A stretch of DNA of 33,586 bases. It comes from Bacteroidota bacterium. GTDB taxonomy: Bacteria; Bacteroidota; Bacteroidia; Bacteroidales; PUMT01. The stretch covers positions 1 to 33,586 of the forward strand of contig PUMT01000175.1 in assembly GCA_003551495.1 (NCBI GenBank), written 5' to 3'. Of this stretch, positions 8,389 through 16,101 are shown piece after piece; position 1 is the stretch's first letter, and the number at the start of each line of letters is the position of its first letter. Below the pieces are notes generated by a model. It saw only the letters and a program-made list of their open reading frames with translations, had not been told where the DNA came from and ran no database searches. Made by a program: the position numbers and the translations under genes.

Positions 8389-9429
8389 CTAATTACTGCG
8401 GGCTCTCCTGAAAATAATATTAAACCATGCCCGGAAAAAGTATCTGAAATCGGTAATGACCGGATTCTTTTCATAACTGGCAAGGTATTTTGACTCGGAC
8501 TTCATTATATCTTCGAGTGACCCGGGTAAATCAGCATAATAGGGAGGCACAAGACCGGGCTTGTGCCTTATTCTCTTCTCCTGTAATTTTTTGTTGTAAA
8601 GGGAAAAATAATGGGCACTGAGAGGGCGAACGCCTACCAGCTTTAGTTCCCCCCTGAACCAGTTTATTATCATGGGAATTTCATCAATCCAAACCCGGCG
8701 CAAAAACCTCCCGATAGTAGTTATCCTGAAATCCTCCCGCATTTTGCCGTTTTTCTGAAGATTGTTCATTTTATAGACATAATCCTGCAAATATTCTGAA
8801 TAAGGGTGCATCGTACGCATTTTGTAAACCTTTATAATTTTACCACCCTTCCCAACCCGGTCAAGGGTAATTAAAGGTGCACAGGCTGATCCGGCCTCAG
8901 GCAGTGGCTGTGAATTCTTTCTGGCAACAAAATAGAATACTTTTTTGGTATAACCCTCATTCACAATCTCAAAACCGCAAACACAAAGGCGCCCCAGTAT
9001 TTCTGCCCTTGAGAGGACTTTGCCGCGTCCCCTGGTAAAAAAATTGTATATTTTTTTTGCCAGTACAATTTTAGGAGCAACCCTTTTTATAAGATAATCA
9101 AAAGAATAATAAATATAATTTACCGGCAGGGGCAATGAATTAAGGATACGTTTTTTTCTTATATCCTTTGTTTCAGCATAACCAATAAAGAATCCCCCAT
9201 GCAAGAGCCTTGAATTGGTTTTTGAAAAAAAACCGTTGATATCTTCAAAGTCATTTAACCTGTTCGGGTTGGAGATGTACTTCAGCGAGTTTTCGTCATG
9301 CATATCCAGATCAGCAGAGTCTGTTACGGAAATTACTGCCCGCCTGGATATGCTGCCGTTGATAAGTTGGCCGTCTATAAGCTCCCTGACCTTCTCCCCC
9401 GATTTTTGTTCAATAAGAATATCGCTCAT
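8389..9429 (-). CDS. Sugar transferase with atypical N-terminal half
   Basis: The C-terminal part (about 187-345) is a bacterial sugar transferase domain of the kind that starts glycan assembly on undecaprenyl phosphate. Visible marks are RVGKGGKIIKVYKMRTM (191-207), the catalytic-type acidic pair WIDEIP (D249, E250), LVGVRPLS (264-271) and KPGLVPP (290-296). The usual hydrophobic hairpin just before this domain is absent. Residues 1-175 instead form a soluble-looking region whose second half resembles the C-terminal strands of a class I methyltransferase (LLHGGFFIGYAET near 75-87, LSRAEILGRLCVCGFEI near 139-155), without a glycine-rich SAM-binding loop. It is divergent from the exopolysaccharide export cluster and likely supplies the priming step. 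The sugar is unknown. Confidence 0.78.
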   Translation of the reverse strand: MSDILIEQKSGEKVRELIDGQLINGSISRRAVISVTDSADLDMHDENSLKYISNPNRLNDFEDINGFFSKTNSRLLHGGFFIGYAETKDIRKKRILNSLPLPVNYIYYSFDYLIKRVAPKIVLAKKIYNFFTRGRGKVLSRAEILGRLCVCGFEIVNEGYTKKVFYFVARKNSQPLPEAGSACAPLITLDRVGKGGKIIKVYKMRTMHPYSEYLQDYVYKMNNLQKNGKMREDFRITTIGRFLRRVWIDEIPMIINWFRGELKLVGVRPLSAHYFSLYNKKLQEKRIRHKPGLVPPYYADLPGSLEDIMKSESKYLASYEKNPVITDFRYFFRAWFNIIFRRARSN

Positions 9430-9469
9430 AGCAATTTAATATACGAATCCCGACCTGAAAAGTTACCGG

Positions 9470-9500
9470 CAAATATACATGAATTCCCCATGATTCTGAA
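9470..9500 (-). promoter_or_regulatory. Candidate sugar transferase promoter
   Basis: On the minus strand TATATTTG (9477-9470) follows TTC (9500-9498) with a 20-nt spacer. The -7 box sits inside TTCATGTATATTTGC, a context shared with two other promoters in this window. The implied leader is about 30-35 nt. Confidence 0.5.
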
Positions 9501-9601
9501 GATTCACAAAAAGACATGAATAAATGTGGGGAATTGACCTTCGGTCGATTTCAAATATACGTATGAATTATTTTCAGCTAATCCACACAATAATCATGGA
9601 T

Positions 9602-9721
9602 TATTATCCGGATCATTCATCAGTTTATGGAACCTTTTTCCGGCACTATCACTGTCTTATTCTTCAAACAATTAAATAATAAATCCTTTTTAAAACTTAT
9701 TAAAAAGTGATCCGTATAATA
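9602..9721. repeat. Paired 14-bp inverted repeat upstream of wza-like gene
   Basis: TATTATCCGGATCA at 9602-9615 and TGATCCGTATAATA at 9708-9721 are reverse complements with one mismatch, 92 bp apart. The downstream copy ends 23 bp before the candidate -7 box at 9745, so it covers the -33 region. The pair could be two binding sites for one regulator; no regulator gene is identified. Confidence 0.55.
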
Positions 9722-9744
9722 GAATTAATTTGAGATAAATATTA

Positions 9745-9752
9745 TATGTTTG
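9745..9752 (+). promoter_or_regulatory. Candidate -7 box for polysaccharide export operon
   Basis: TATGTTTG followed by CAGG matches TAnnTTTG. No -33 box is evident at the proper distance, which may mean an activator is needed. The leader to the ATG at 9783 would be about 24 nt. Confidence 0.5.
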
Positions 9753-9782
9753 CAGGTTAACACATCATAAGATTCCGCAATA

Positions 9783-10538
9783 ATGCAAAAAATACCTATA
9801 TGCTTGTTGTTCCTGGTAATTATCGGGCAGTCCTGTATACACAACAGGCAACTTCAATACATGCAGGACATTGATGAGATACCGGAGTACTTCCCTCTAA
9901 AACATCATTATACTATTCGCCAGGGTGATCTGCTGTATATCAGGGTTCTTACACTTGATATGGCATTTCATGAAATGTTCGAACCCGATACACGTTACAG
10001 GGAAAGAATAATGACCAATGAGGCAGGACTGTATATTGAAGGATACAGTGTGGATGAAAAGGGGTATATTTCTCTTCCGGTACTTGAAAGGATACATGTT
10101 GCGGGTAATACTGTTGAAGAAGCCAAGGCTGTTATCCAGAAGAAGGTTGACGAGCTCTTCAAGGATGCCAGGGTTGAGGTAAAGCTGCTGAACTTCAGGG
10201 TTACCGTTATGGGTGAAGTTGCAAGACCCGGTGTTTACAACAATTACCTGAACTATATGACCCTGTTTGATGCATTGGCAAAAGCCGGCAATATAACGGA
10301 ATACGGCAACCGGAGGAATGTCCTGGTTATGCGAAAGGGTGAAAACAGCACTACAACAATGAAAGTAGACCTCACTGCTGCAGGGGTTTTACATTCTGAC
10401 GCCTATTACCTTCAGCCAAACGATGTGATAATAGTTGAGCCTAATACCAGCAGGGCATTCAATCTGAATATACCGACCATTAGTCTGGCCTTTTCTGCTG
10501 TCAGCACATTTTTGTTATTACTCAATTTCTTCAAATAA
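9783..10538 (+). CDS. Polysaccharide export outer-membrane lipoprotein, Wza-like
   Basis: This 251-residue protein belongs to the Poly_export/SLBB family, whose members form the periplasmic and outer-membrane channel for capsule or exopolysaccharide. A short signal sequence ends in IIGQSC (C18), a plausible though imperfect lipobox. The polysaccharide export domain follows (HYTIRQGDLLYIRVLTL near 42-58), then an SLBB-type segment (VTVMGEVARPGVYNN onward). The protein ends in a hydrophobic stretch, as seen in many Bacteroidota members. It is the first gene of a cluster in which the Wzc-like kinase starts 7 bp later. Confidence 0.9.
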   Translation: MQKIPICLLFLVIIGQSCIHNRQLQYMQDIDEIPEYFPLKHHYTIRQGDLLYIRVLTLDMAFHEMFEPDTRYRERIMTNEAGLYIEGYSVDEKGYISLPVLERIHVAGNTVEEAKAVIQKKVDELFKDARVEVKLLNFRVTVMGEVARPGVYNNYLNYMTLFDALAKAGNITEYGNRRNVLVMRKGENSTTTMKVDLTAAGVLHSDAYYLQPNDVIIVEPNTSRAFNLNIPTISLAFSAVSTFLLLLNFFK

Positions 10539-10545
10539 CCCTTGT

Positions 10546-12921
10546 ATGGATAAACAGAAGGAAAATTTTTTTCAGGAAGAAACGATCGACATCAAGAAAT
10601 ACCTTTTCAGGGGATTGAGAAACTGGTACTGGTTTGTGATTTGTATTTTGCTGGCCTATGCCGTTGCCTATTACATAAACAGGTTTTCTGAACCTGTTTA
10701 TAATGTGGGGGGAGCGACTGTAATGGTTCGTCATGAACGTATGCGTCCATCAGGACTTGAAGGATTCATCGAAAGCTTTGAGCTTGTTCAATCCCGTACC
10801 ACCACTCAAAACCAGATGGAGGTGCTCAGGTCATTCACGCTTAGCAGACGCGCCATGGAGGAACTCGATTTTGGGGTAACCTATGTTGCAGTAGGCAGGT
10901 TCAGGAATTCTGAAATGTACCGTAATTCAGATATAAGGGTTCATCCTGATACTTCCAGGTATCAGCGAAAAGGTTATCCCGTATATGTTACTATACTCTC
11001 TGAACATGAGTACAGGCTGGAGATTGATGACGATATTGGTGTAGACAGAATAATGAGATTCGGGGAACAGTTTGAACACGAAATGTTCAGTTTCAGTATT
11101 ACCCTTGAAAATAATGATTACAGGCATGAAAGGTATTATTTCACCATAAACGATCTGAATTCTCTTGCTAACCGCTACAGGAGAAGGCTGGATATTGAAG
11201 TTAACGACCCCACAACAGGTTCAGTACTGTTTCTTTCTTCAACAGGGAAAGTCCCCGCACAGGAAGCCGATTATCTGAATAAGCTGATGGAACTCTTCAT
11301 AAGGATGGATCTTGAGGAGAAAAACCAAACAGCAATCAACACTATGGAATTCATTGATGTCCAGCTGGTAGATATAACAGACTCACTTAATAATGTGGAA
11401 AGTGAGCTTGAAAGGTTCAGACTGGACAACAGGATCATGAATCTGGGACATGAGGGACAGATGGTTTTCAATAAGCTTGAAAGCTTTCACAGTGAAAAGG
11501 TATCCCTCAATGTAAAGGAAAAATACTACGACTACCTGTTAAGTTATCTTTCAGACAAAACAGCTTACAACGACCTTATAGCACCATCGGCAATAGGTAT
11601 TGGAGATCCGCTTTTGAACTCCCTGATTGATCAGCTGAATGAGCTTTACAGGGAACGCAGCCTTTTGGGATTCAACGTTCAGGAGAACAATCCTCGACTG
11701 ATCCAGGTTGAGAAAATTATTGTAGAGGTTACCAATGCATTGAAGGAAAATGTTAAATCAATGGTTGCAGCCAACAATATTGCAATAGCAGATGTAGAGG
11801 AACGTATAGAAGAAGTTGAAAGGGAGATCATGCAACTGCCGCTCAGGGAGAGGCAGATGCTGGGAATGGAAAGACGTTTCAACCTTAACAATGAACTTTA
11901 TACTTACCTGATGGAAAAAAGAGCTGAAGCAAGTATTGCAAAAGCTGCCAATATCTCAGACAACAGGATACTTGATTCTGCGCGCCCGGAACACGCCACA
12001 ATGGTCAGCCCAAAACGTTCCAGAAATTTTTTTCTTGCATTCTTCGTTGGTTTTGGCTTACCGGTTTTGCTGATAATACTCAGGGATTTCTTCAATACGA
12101 AAATTGTTGATCAGACTGAAATTGAAAGCAAGACCAATGTGCCGGTAACAGGTACTATAGGTCACAACCGCTTCCCTACCGAAATACCTGTACATGACAA
12201 TCCTAAATCAGGAATATCTGAATCTTTCAGGGCACTGAGGACTAACCTGCAGTATATGCTGAAAAAAGAGGAAAAGCATATTATTTCAATAACTTCTACC
12301 GTAAAAGGCGAAGGGAAAACATTTTGTGCTGTCAACCTTGCTTCGGTAATAGCTGTATCAGAGAAAAAAACATTACTTGTAGGCCTTGACCTGAGAAAGC
12401 CAAGGATAAACTCCATTTTCGGACTGGGCAAAACACCCGGTCTGAGCACATATCTTATCGGCAATAACGGCCTGAATGACATTATCAGAAAAACTGACAA
12501 CGAGTATCTTGATGTTGTCACATCAGGACCTGTACCTCCCAATCCTGCTGAATTGCTGCAGAATGAAAAAATGAAGGAATTTATTTCAATTATTAAGGAA
12601 AAATATGATTATATAATATTTGATACACCCCCTGTTGCATTCGTATCGGATGCAATGATAGCAAATGAATACTGCAACCTGACACTATTTGTTGTCCGTC
12701 AGAATTTTTCACGCAAACAGGTTATTGAACTGATAAACGACCTCTATAATAAAAAGGACTTTGGCAATATCGGCATTCTTATAAATGATGTGAAAGCTTC
12801 CGGGTATTACGGATACGGATATGGATACGGATACAATCAATATTTAACCGAAGGTTATTACGGTGAAGATGACCTCCGGCAAGGAATGAAAGAGAAAGTA
12901 AAAAGAATTTTCAATCTTTAG
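10546..12921 (+). CDS. Wzc-like polysaccharide co-polymerase and tyrosine kinase
   Basis: This 791-residue inner-membrane protein fuses a Wzz-type chain-length domain to a BY-kinase. A first membrane segment is near 26-46; a long periplasmic region with predicted coiled coils follows, then a second membrane segment near 490-513. The cytoplasmic kinase has Walker A around G588-T592 (VKGEGKT), Walker A' GLDLRKPR (613-620, D615) and Walker B IIFDTPP (690-696). The C-terminus carries nine tyrosines between 754 and 772, the usual autophosphorylation cluster, encoded in part by a TAC-GGA hexamer repeat. It controls polymer length and export together with the Wza-like protein. Confidence 0.93.
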   Translation: MDKQKENFFQEETIDIKKYLFRGLRNWYWFVICILLAYAVAYYINRFSEPVYNVGGATVMVRHERMRPSGLEGFIESFELVQSRTTTQNQMEVLRSFTLSRRAMEELDFGVTYVAVGRFRNSEMYRNSDIRVHPDTSRYQRKGYPVYVTILSEHEYRLEIDDDIGVDRIMRFGEQFEHEMFSFSITLENNDYRHERYYFTINDLNSLANRYRRRLDIEVNDPTTGSVLFLSSTGKVPAQEADYLNKLMELFIRMDLEEKNQTAINTMEFIDVQLVDITDSLNNVESELERFRLDNRIMNLGHEGQMVFNKLESFHSEKVSLNVKEKYYDYLLSYLSDKTAYNDLIAPSAIGIGDPLLNSLIDQLNELYRERSLLGFNVQENNPRLIQVEKIIVEVTNALKENVKSMVAANNIAIADVEERIEEVEREIMQLPLRERQMLGMERRFNLNNELYTYLMEKRAEASIAKAANISDNRILDSARPEHATMVSPKRSRNFFLAFFVGFGLPVLLIILRDFFNTKIVDQTEIESKTNVPVTGTIGHNRFPTEIPVHDNPKSGISESFRALRTNLQYMLKKEEKHIISITSTVKGEGKTFCAVNLASVIAVSEKKTLLVGLDLRKPRINSIFGLGKTPGLSTYLIGNNGLNDIIRKTDNEYLDVVTSGPVPPNPAELLQNEKMKEFISIIKEKYDYIIFDTPPVAFVSDAMIANEYCNLTLFVVRQNFSRKQVIELINDLYNKKDFGNIGILINDVKASGYYGYGYGYGYNQYLTEGYYGEDDLRQGMKEKVKRIFNL
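12808..12834 (+). repeat. Hexamer repeat coding the Tyr-Gly tail
   Basis: Alternating TAC/TAT and GGA codons give Y755-G-Y-G-Y-G-Y-G-Y763. The unit is 6 bp, so slippage would add or remove Tyr-Gly pairs without shifting the frame. Confidence 0.7.
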
Positions 12922-12925
12922 TATC

Positions 12926-13438
12926 ATGCCCCTGACCAACAAAAGTCCACTCTGGTTTGCTGTGTCAACAAGATCCCGTTTTGAAAAAAAAGTACTGAAA
13001 GCACTGGAGGAAAAGGGTATTGACGCCTGGCTGCCACTGCAAAAAAAAATGAAACAGTGGAGTGACCGCCGGAAGATTGTAGAGGAGCCTCTGTTGCGGT
13101 GTTATATTTTTGTAAGGATAACCGCTGATGAATATTTAAATGTGTTGAACACAAAAGGTGTTGTAAGATTCATTACTTTTTCAGGAAAAGCTGTTCCGAT
13201 ACCGGAAGAGCAGATCAGCACCCTGAAAAAGCTGGTTGCAACAAAAGTCGAAATGGATGTGACACAGGAGAAACTGGAGGTGGGTGATAAAGTAAGGGTG
13301 GCAACAGGTCCGCTGTTCGGATTAACCGGACACCTGGTAGATTACCGGGGCAGGCAAAAAGTAATGATGCAAATTGAGCAAACAGGACATACTTTGCTTA
13401 TTACCATCCCCAGAAGCTTTCTCGAGCCTGTAGAATAA
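12926..13438 (+). CDS. NusG-family antitermination protein, UpxY-like
   Basis: This 170-residue NusG paralogue has an N-terminal NGN domain (WFAVSTRSRFEKKVLKALEE near 10-29, ending about 105) and a C-terminal KOW-like domain (GDKVRVATGPLFGLTGHLVD near 122-141). In Bacteroides such proteins (UpxY family) are specialised elongation factors that stop early termination in the capsule operon they belong to. Here it is the third gene of the polysaccharide cluster, 4 bp after the kinase gene, rather than the first. It may act on this operon or on a separate glycosyltransferase locus. Confidence 0.85.
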   Translation: MPLTNKSPLWFAVSTRSRFEKKVLKALEEKGIDAWLPLQKKMKQWSDRRKIVEEPLLRCYIFVRITADEYLNVLNTKGVVRFITFSGKAVPIPEEQISTLKKLVATKVEMDVTQEKLEVGDKVRVATGPLFGLTGHLVDYRGRQKVMMQIEQTGHTLLITIPRSFLEPVE

Positions 13439-13500
13439 AGCTGAACAGTCAGGCGGTGAGTTTAGATTTTTTAAAGCCCTATGTAAAAAACCGGATTTTA

Positions 13501-15183
13501 ATGAAAAAATACCTTATCACTTTGTCTGTATTTTTTTCCCTGGTTGGAGGTTCTTTCTGCCAATCAGTGCCTGAACATATTTCAAACAGACCCCTTTACG
13601 ATTTTCTTGACGAGCTGGCCAATGAACATATCATAAGTCTTTCTTCAGCAGTAAAGCCTTATTCCCGCTCATTTATAGCAAAAAAACTTACAGAGGCCTA
13701 TGAAAACAAAGCCACTCTTTCTCCCCGTCAACTCCATCAAATTGAGGTGTACCTGAATGATTTTGCTCCTGAACTGAGGGAAAAGGTTAAAAGCAGACTG
13801 GCTATTGTTGAAAGGGATTCAACTTTTATATGGAGTCTTTTACCCCCTGTTATGAATTACAGTGATTCACTTTTCAGATTCAGTCTGAAACCAGTTTACG
13901 GTATTCAATATTACAAAAATGAAAACGGAAGTATCAGGCACACCTGGGGAGGACTTGCTGCACATTCATACGTGGGGGATAACTGGGCAGTCTGGGCAAG
14001 TCTGCGTGATAATCAGCAAAAGGGAGGAAGGCTTGCAAGGCCTGCATACCTTGTGCAGTCACAGGGCGGGGCTTACAAGGGCATTACCGGAGGGGGCAAA
14101 GGAGGGGAATTCAGCGAAATGAGAGCAGGTATATCGTGGTCATGGTCATGGGGAAGCCTTAGTTTTGAGAAGGATCATGTAGTTATAGGCGACAATTACA
14201 ATGGTGCAAACATTCTTTCCGGACGAACTCCTTCATATCCTATGGTAAAACTTCATATGAACCCGGCTCCCTGGTTAAACTTCAATTATCACCACGGCTG
14301 GCTGGTGTCGAAAGAAATTGACAGTCTGAGGACATATACTCCTTACGAAGGTGCCCCCGAACGGAAAATTTACCTTCCCAAATATATTTCGGTAAATATG
14401 TTCACTTTCACCCCAGTTGAACGGCTGGACATCTCTATCGGGAATTCTATTATTTACAGCGATATGGATGTATATCCCGGCTATCTTATCCCTTTTGCAT
14501 TTTTCAAATCCATAGTCCACACACAAAGCCAGAACACAGGACACAACCATAACTCGGCAATGTTTGTCAATGTGAGCAGCCGTAACATCAGGCATCTGCA
14601 TTTGTACGGAACATGGTTCGTTGACGAGTTTTCCGTAACCCGTATAGGCGACAGTGAAAGAACCAATTTTACCAGCACCAAGGCAGGGTTCCGCCTTAGC
14701 AACTGGCCACTGAAAGATATTTCAATTACAGGTGAATATACATTTACATACCCGAAAACATTTCAGCACCGGACTCCATCAACAACGTTTGAAACTAACC
14801 GTTTCAATCTCGGACATTACCTGAAAGACAACTCCCGTGAGCTTTATATGTCAATCGAAGCAAAGCCCCTGAAGGGCATGAACCTGTTTGTTTCATACCT
14901 TCATGCCGAAAAAGGGAATTTAAGGCCATATATTTATGGTGTGGGGCCAATGGACCGCGACCCATTCATGGATGATGTGGTATGGAGAAATAAAACAGTT
15001 TCTATTGGTGGCAGCTACTTATTTTATAACAATATAAGCCTGTTTGCCGAATTCCATCAAAAAGATATCAGGGGTTACGATGTTGACGGAGTTACCGCAC
15101 AGGAATACCTTGATATGTTCACCCCTGAAATATTCCACGGATGGAACAATACTTTCACATTTGGTTTGCAAATGGGTTTTTGA
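13501..15183 (+). CDS. Capsule assembly Wzi-family outer-membrane protein
   Basis: This 560-residue protein has a signal peptide (MKKYLITLSVFFSLVGGSF, cleavage near residues 20-22) followed by a sequence rich in alternating beta strands and aromatic residues, ending with an outer-membrane-style terminal strand (TFTFGLQMGF). It fits the Wzi/capsule assembly family, a beta-barrel lectin that helps anchor capsule to the cell surface. An upstream in-frame reading from 13456 adds 15 residues before the signal peptide; the ATG at 13501 is chosen because it begins a clean signal sequence. It follows the UpxY-like gene by 62 bp, in the same direction. Confidence 0.85.
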   Translation: MKKYLITLSVFFSLVGGSFCQSVPEHISNRPLYDFLDELANEHIISLSSAVKPYSRSFIAKKLTEAYENKATLSPRQLHQIEVYLNDFAPELREKVKSRLAIVERDSTFIWSLLPPVMNYSDSLFRFSLKPVYGIQYYKNENGSIRHTWGGLAAHSYVGDNWAVWASLRDNQQKGGRLARPAYLVQSQGGAYKGITGGGKGGEFSEMRAGISWSWSWGSLSFEKDHVVIGDNYNGANILSGRTPSYPMVKLHMNPAPWLNFNYHHGWLVSKEIDSLRTYTPYEGAPERKIYLPKYISVNMFTFTPVERLDISIGNSIIYSDMDVYPGYLIPFAFFKSIVHTQSQNTGHNHNSAMFVNVSSRNIRHLHLYGTWFVDEFSVTRIGDSERTNFTSTKAGFRLSNWPLKDISITGEYTFTYPKTFQHRTPSTTFETNRFNLGHYLKDNSRELYMSIEAKPLKGMNLFVSYLHAEKGNLRPYIYGVGPMDRDPFMDDVVWRNKTVSIGGSYLFYNNISLFAEFHQKDIRGYDVDGVTAQEYLDMFTPEIFHGWNNTFTFGLQMGF

Positions 15184-15215
15184 AAAAAAATATTTTTGCT
15201 AAAAAATAAAGGAAA

Positions 15216-16034
15216 ATGTTTACAACTGAAGTACTGTTAGCTTTATTGATAACATTGCTGGCCGGACTTGCCACCGGAATAGGCAGTGCCCTTGCATTTT
15301 TCACCAAAACAACCAATACCAGATTTCTTGCAATTGCTCTCGGGTTCTCAGCAGGAGTTATGATATACATTTCCATGGTCGAAATATTTTTCACTGCCCA
15401 GGAAAAACTTGTTGATGAGCTGGGTAAAGGACGGGGAAACTGGGTGAATGTAATGGCATTCTTTGGAGGAATTGTTTTTATCGGACTGATTGACAGGCTT
15501 GTGCCATCATCTGAAAATCCTCATGAAGTAAAAAAGGTAGAGGACCTTGACGAGGAAAAAAATTTGGAACTAAAAAAGAAAATAAAGCTGAAGCGGCTTG
15601 GAATGTTTACAGCGCTCGCCATAGCCATTCACAATTTTCCTGAGGGGATGGCCACCTTTTTTGCAGCTCTTTCTGATCTTTCAATAGGGATACCGATAGC
15701 AATAGCCATTGCTATTCATAATATTCCTGAAGGTATTGCTATTTCTGTCCCCATTTACTATTCAACAGGAAGCAGGCGCAAAGCCTTTATCTATTCATTC
15801 CTTTCAGGGCTTGCTGAACCTCTCGGAGCAATTATAGGTTTTCTTGTCCTGGGACCATTTATGAACGATGTTGTTTTTGGGATAACATTTGCTTCCATTG
15901 CAGGCATCATGATTTTTATTTCATTTGATGAACTGCTGCCTGCAGCAAGGGAATATGGTGAACACCATCTTTCTGTTTACGGTCTTGTGGGAGGAATGGC
16001 GGTAATGGCTTTGTCTCTCCTGCTGCTTATCTGA
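15216..16034 (+). CDS. zupT: ZIP-family metal transporter, ZupT-like
   Basis: This 272-residue inner-membrane protein has about eight hydrophobic helices. The two metal-binding helices carry HNFPEG (139-144) and HNIPEG (168-173), the hallmark of the ZIP family; the ZupT subgroup imports zinc and other divalent metals. A charged cytoplasmic loop lies between helices 3 and 4 (about 100-128), as usual. It begins 32 bp after the wzi-like gene, but no functional link is apparent. The substrate range cannot be told from sequence. Confidence 0.92.
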   Translation: MFTTEVLLALLITLLAGLATGIGSALAFFTKTTNTRFLAIALGFSAGVMIYISMVEIFFTAQEKLVDELGKGRGNWVNVMAFFGGIVFIGLIDRLVPSSENPHEVKKVEDLDEEKNLELKKKIKLKRLGMFTALAIAIHNFPEGMATFFAALSDLSIGIPIAIAIAIHNIPEGIAISVPIYYSTGSRRKAFIYSFLSGLAEPLGAIIGFLVLGPFMNDVVFGITFASIAGIMIFISFDELLPAAREYGEHHLSVYGLVGGMAVMALSLLLLI

Positions 16035-16101
16035 TAGGGAAGCCTGGCTTTTTTTAAAAAATGCCAAAGGATTGAATATTGCAGAAAAAGCCCGTATTTG
16101 C

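Larger units (their letters stand above)
9430..9782. other. Intergenic region rich in inverted repeats
   Basis: This 353-bp divergent region between the sugar transferase and wza-like genes encodes no credible protein. It holds several inverted repeats: AATTCCCCA/TGGGGAATT at 9482-9490 and 9527-9535; a GACC-TTC-GGTC hairpin at 9536-9546; AATAATC-ATG-GATTATT at 9589-9605; CTTTTTAA/TTAAAAAG at 9686-9693 and 9700-9707; and a long-range pair at 9602-9615 and 9708-9721. Candidate promoters for both flanking genes lie at its ends. It is probably the control region of the polysaccharide locus. Confidence 0.6.

Noticed and set aside
9536-9546. Intrinsic terminator GACC-TTC-GGTC
   Set aside because: The stem is only 4 bp and no T run follows; listed only as one of several inverted repeats in the region.
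9602-9721. Invertible capsule promoter like those of Bacteroides
   Set aside because: Kept only as a weak alternative: arms are short and imperfect, the -7 box is outside the segment, and no invertase gene is in the window.
16037-16065. Terminator-like AAGC-CTG-GCTT followed by a T run after zupT
   Set aside because: The 4-bp stem is too short to call with confidence, though the T run and convergent position are suggestive.
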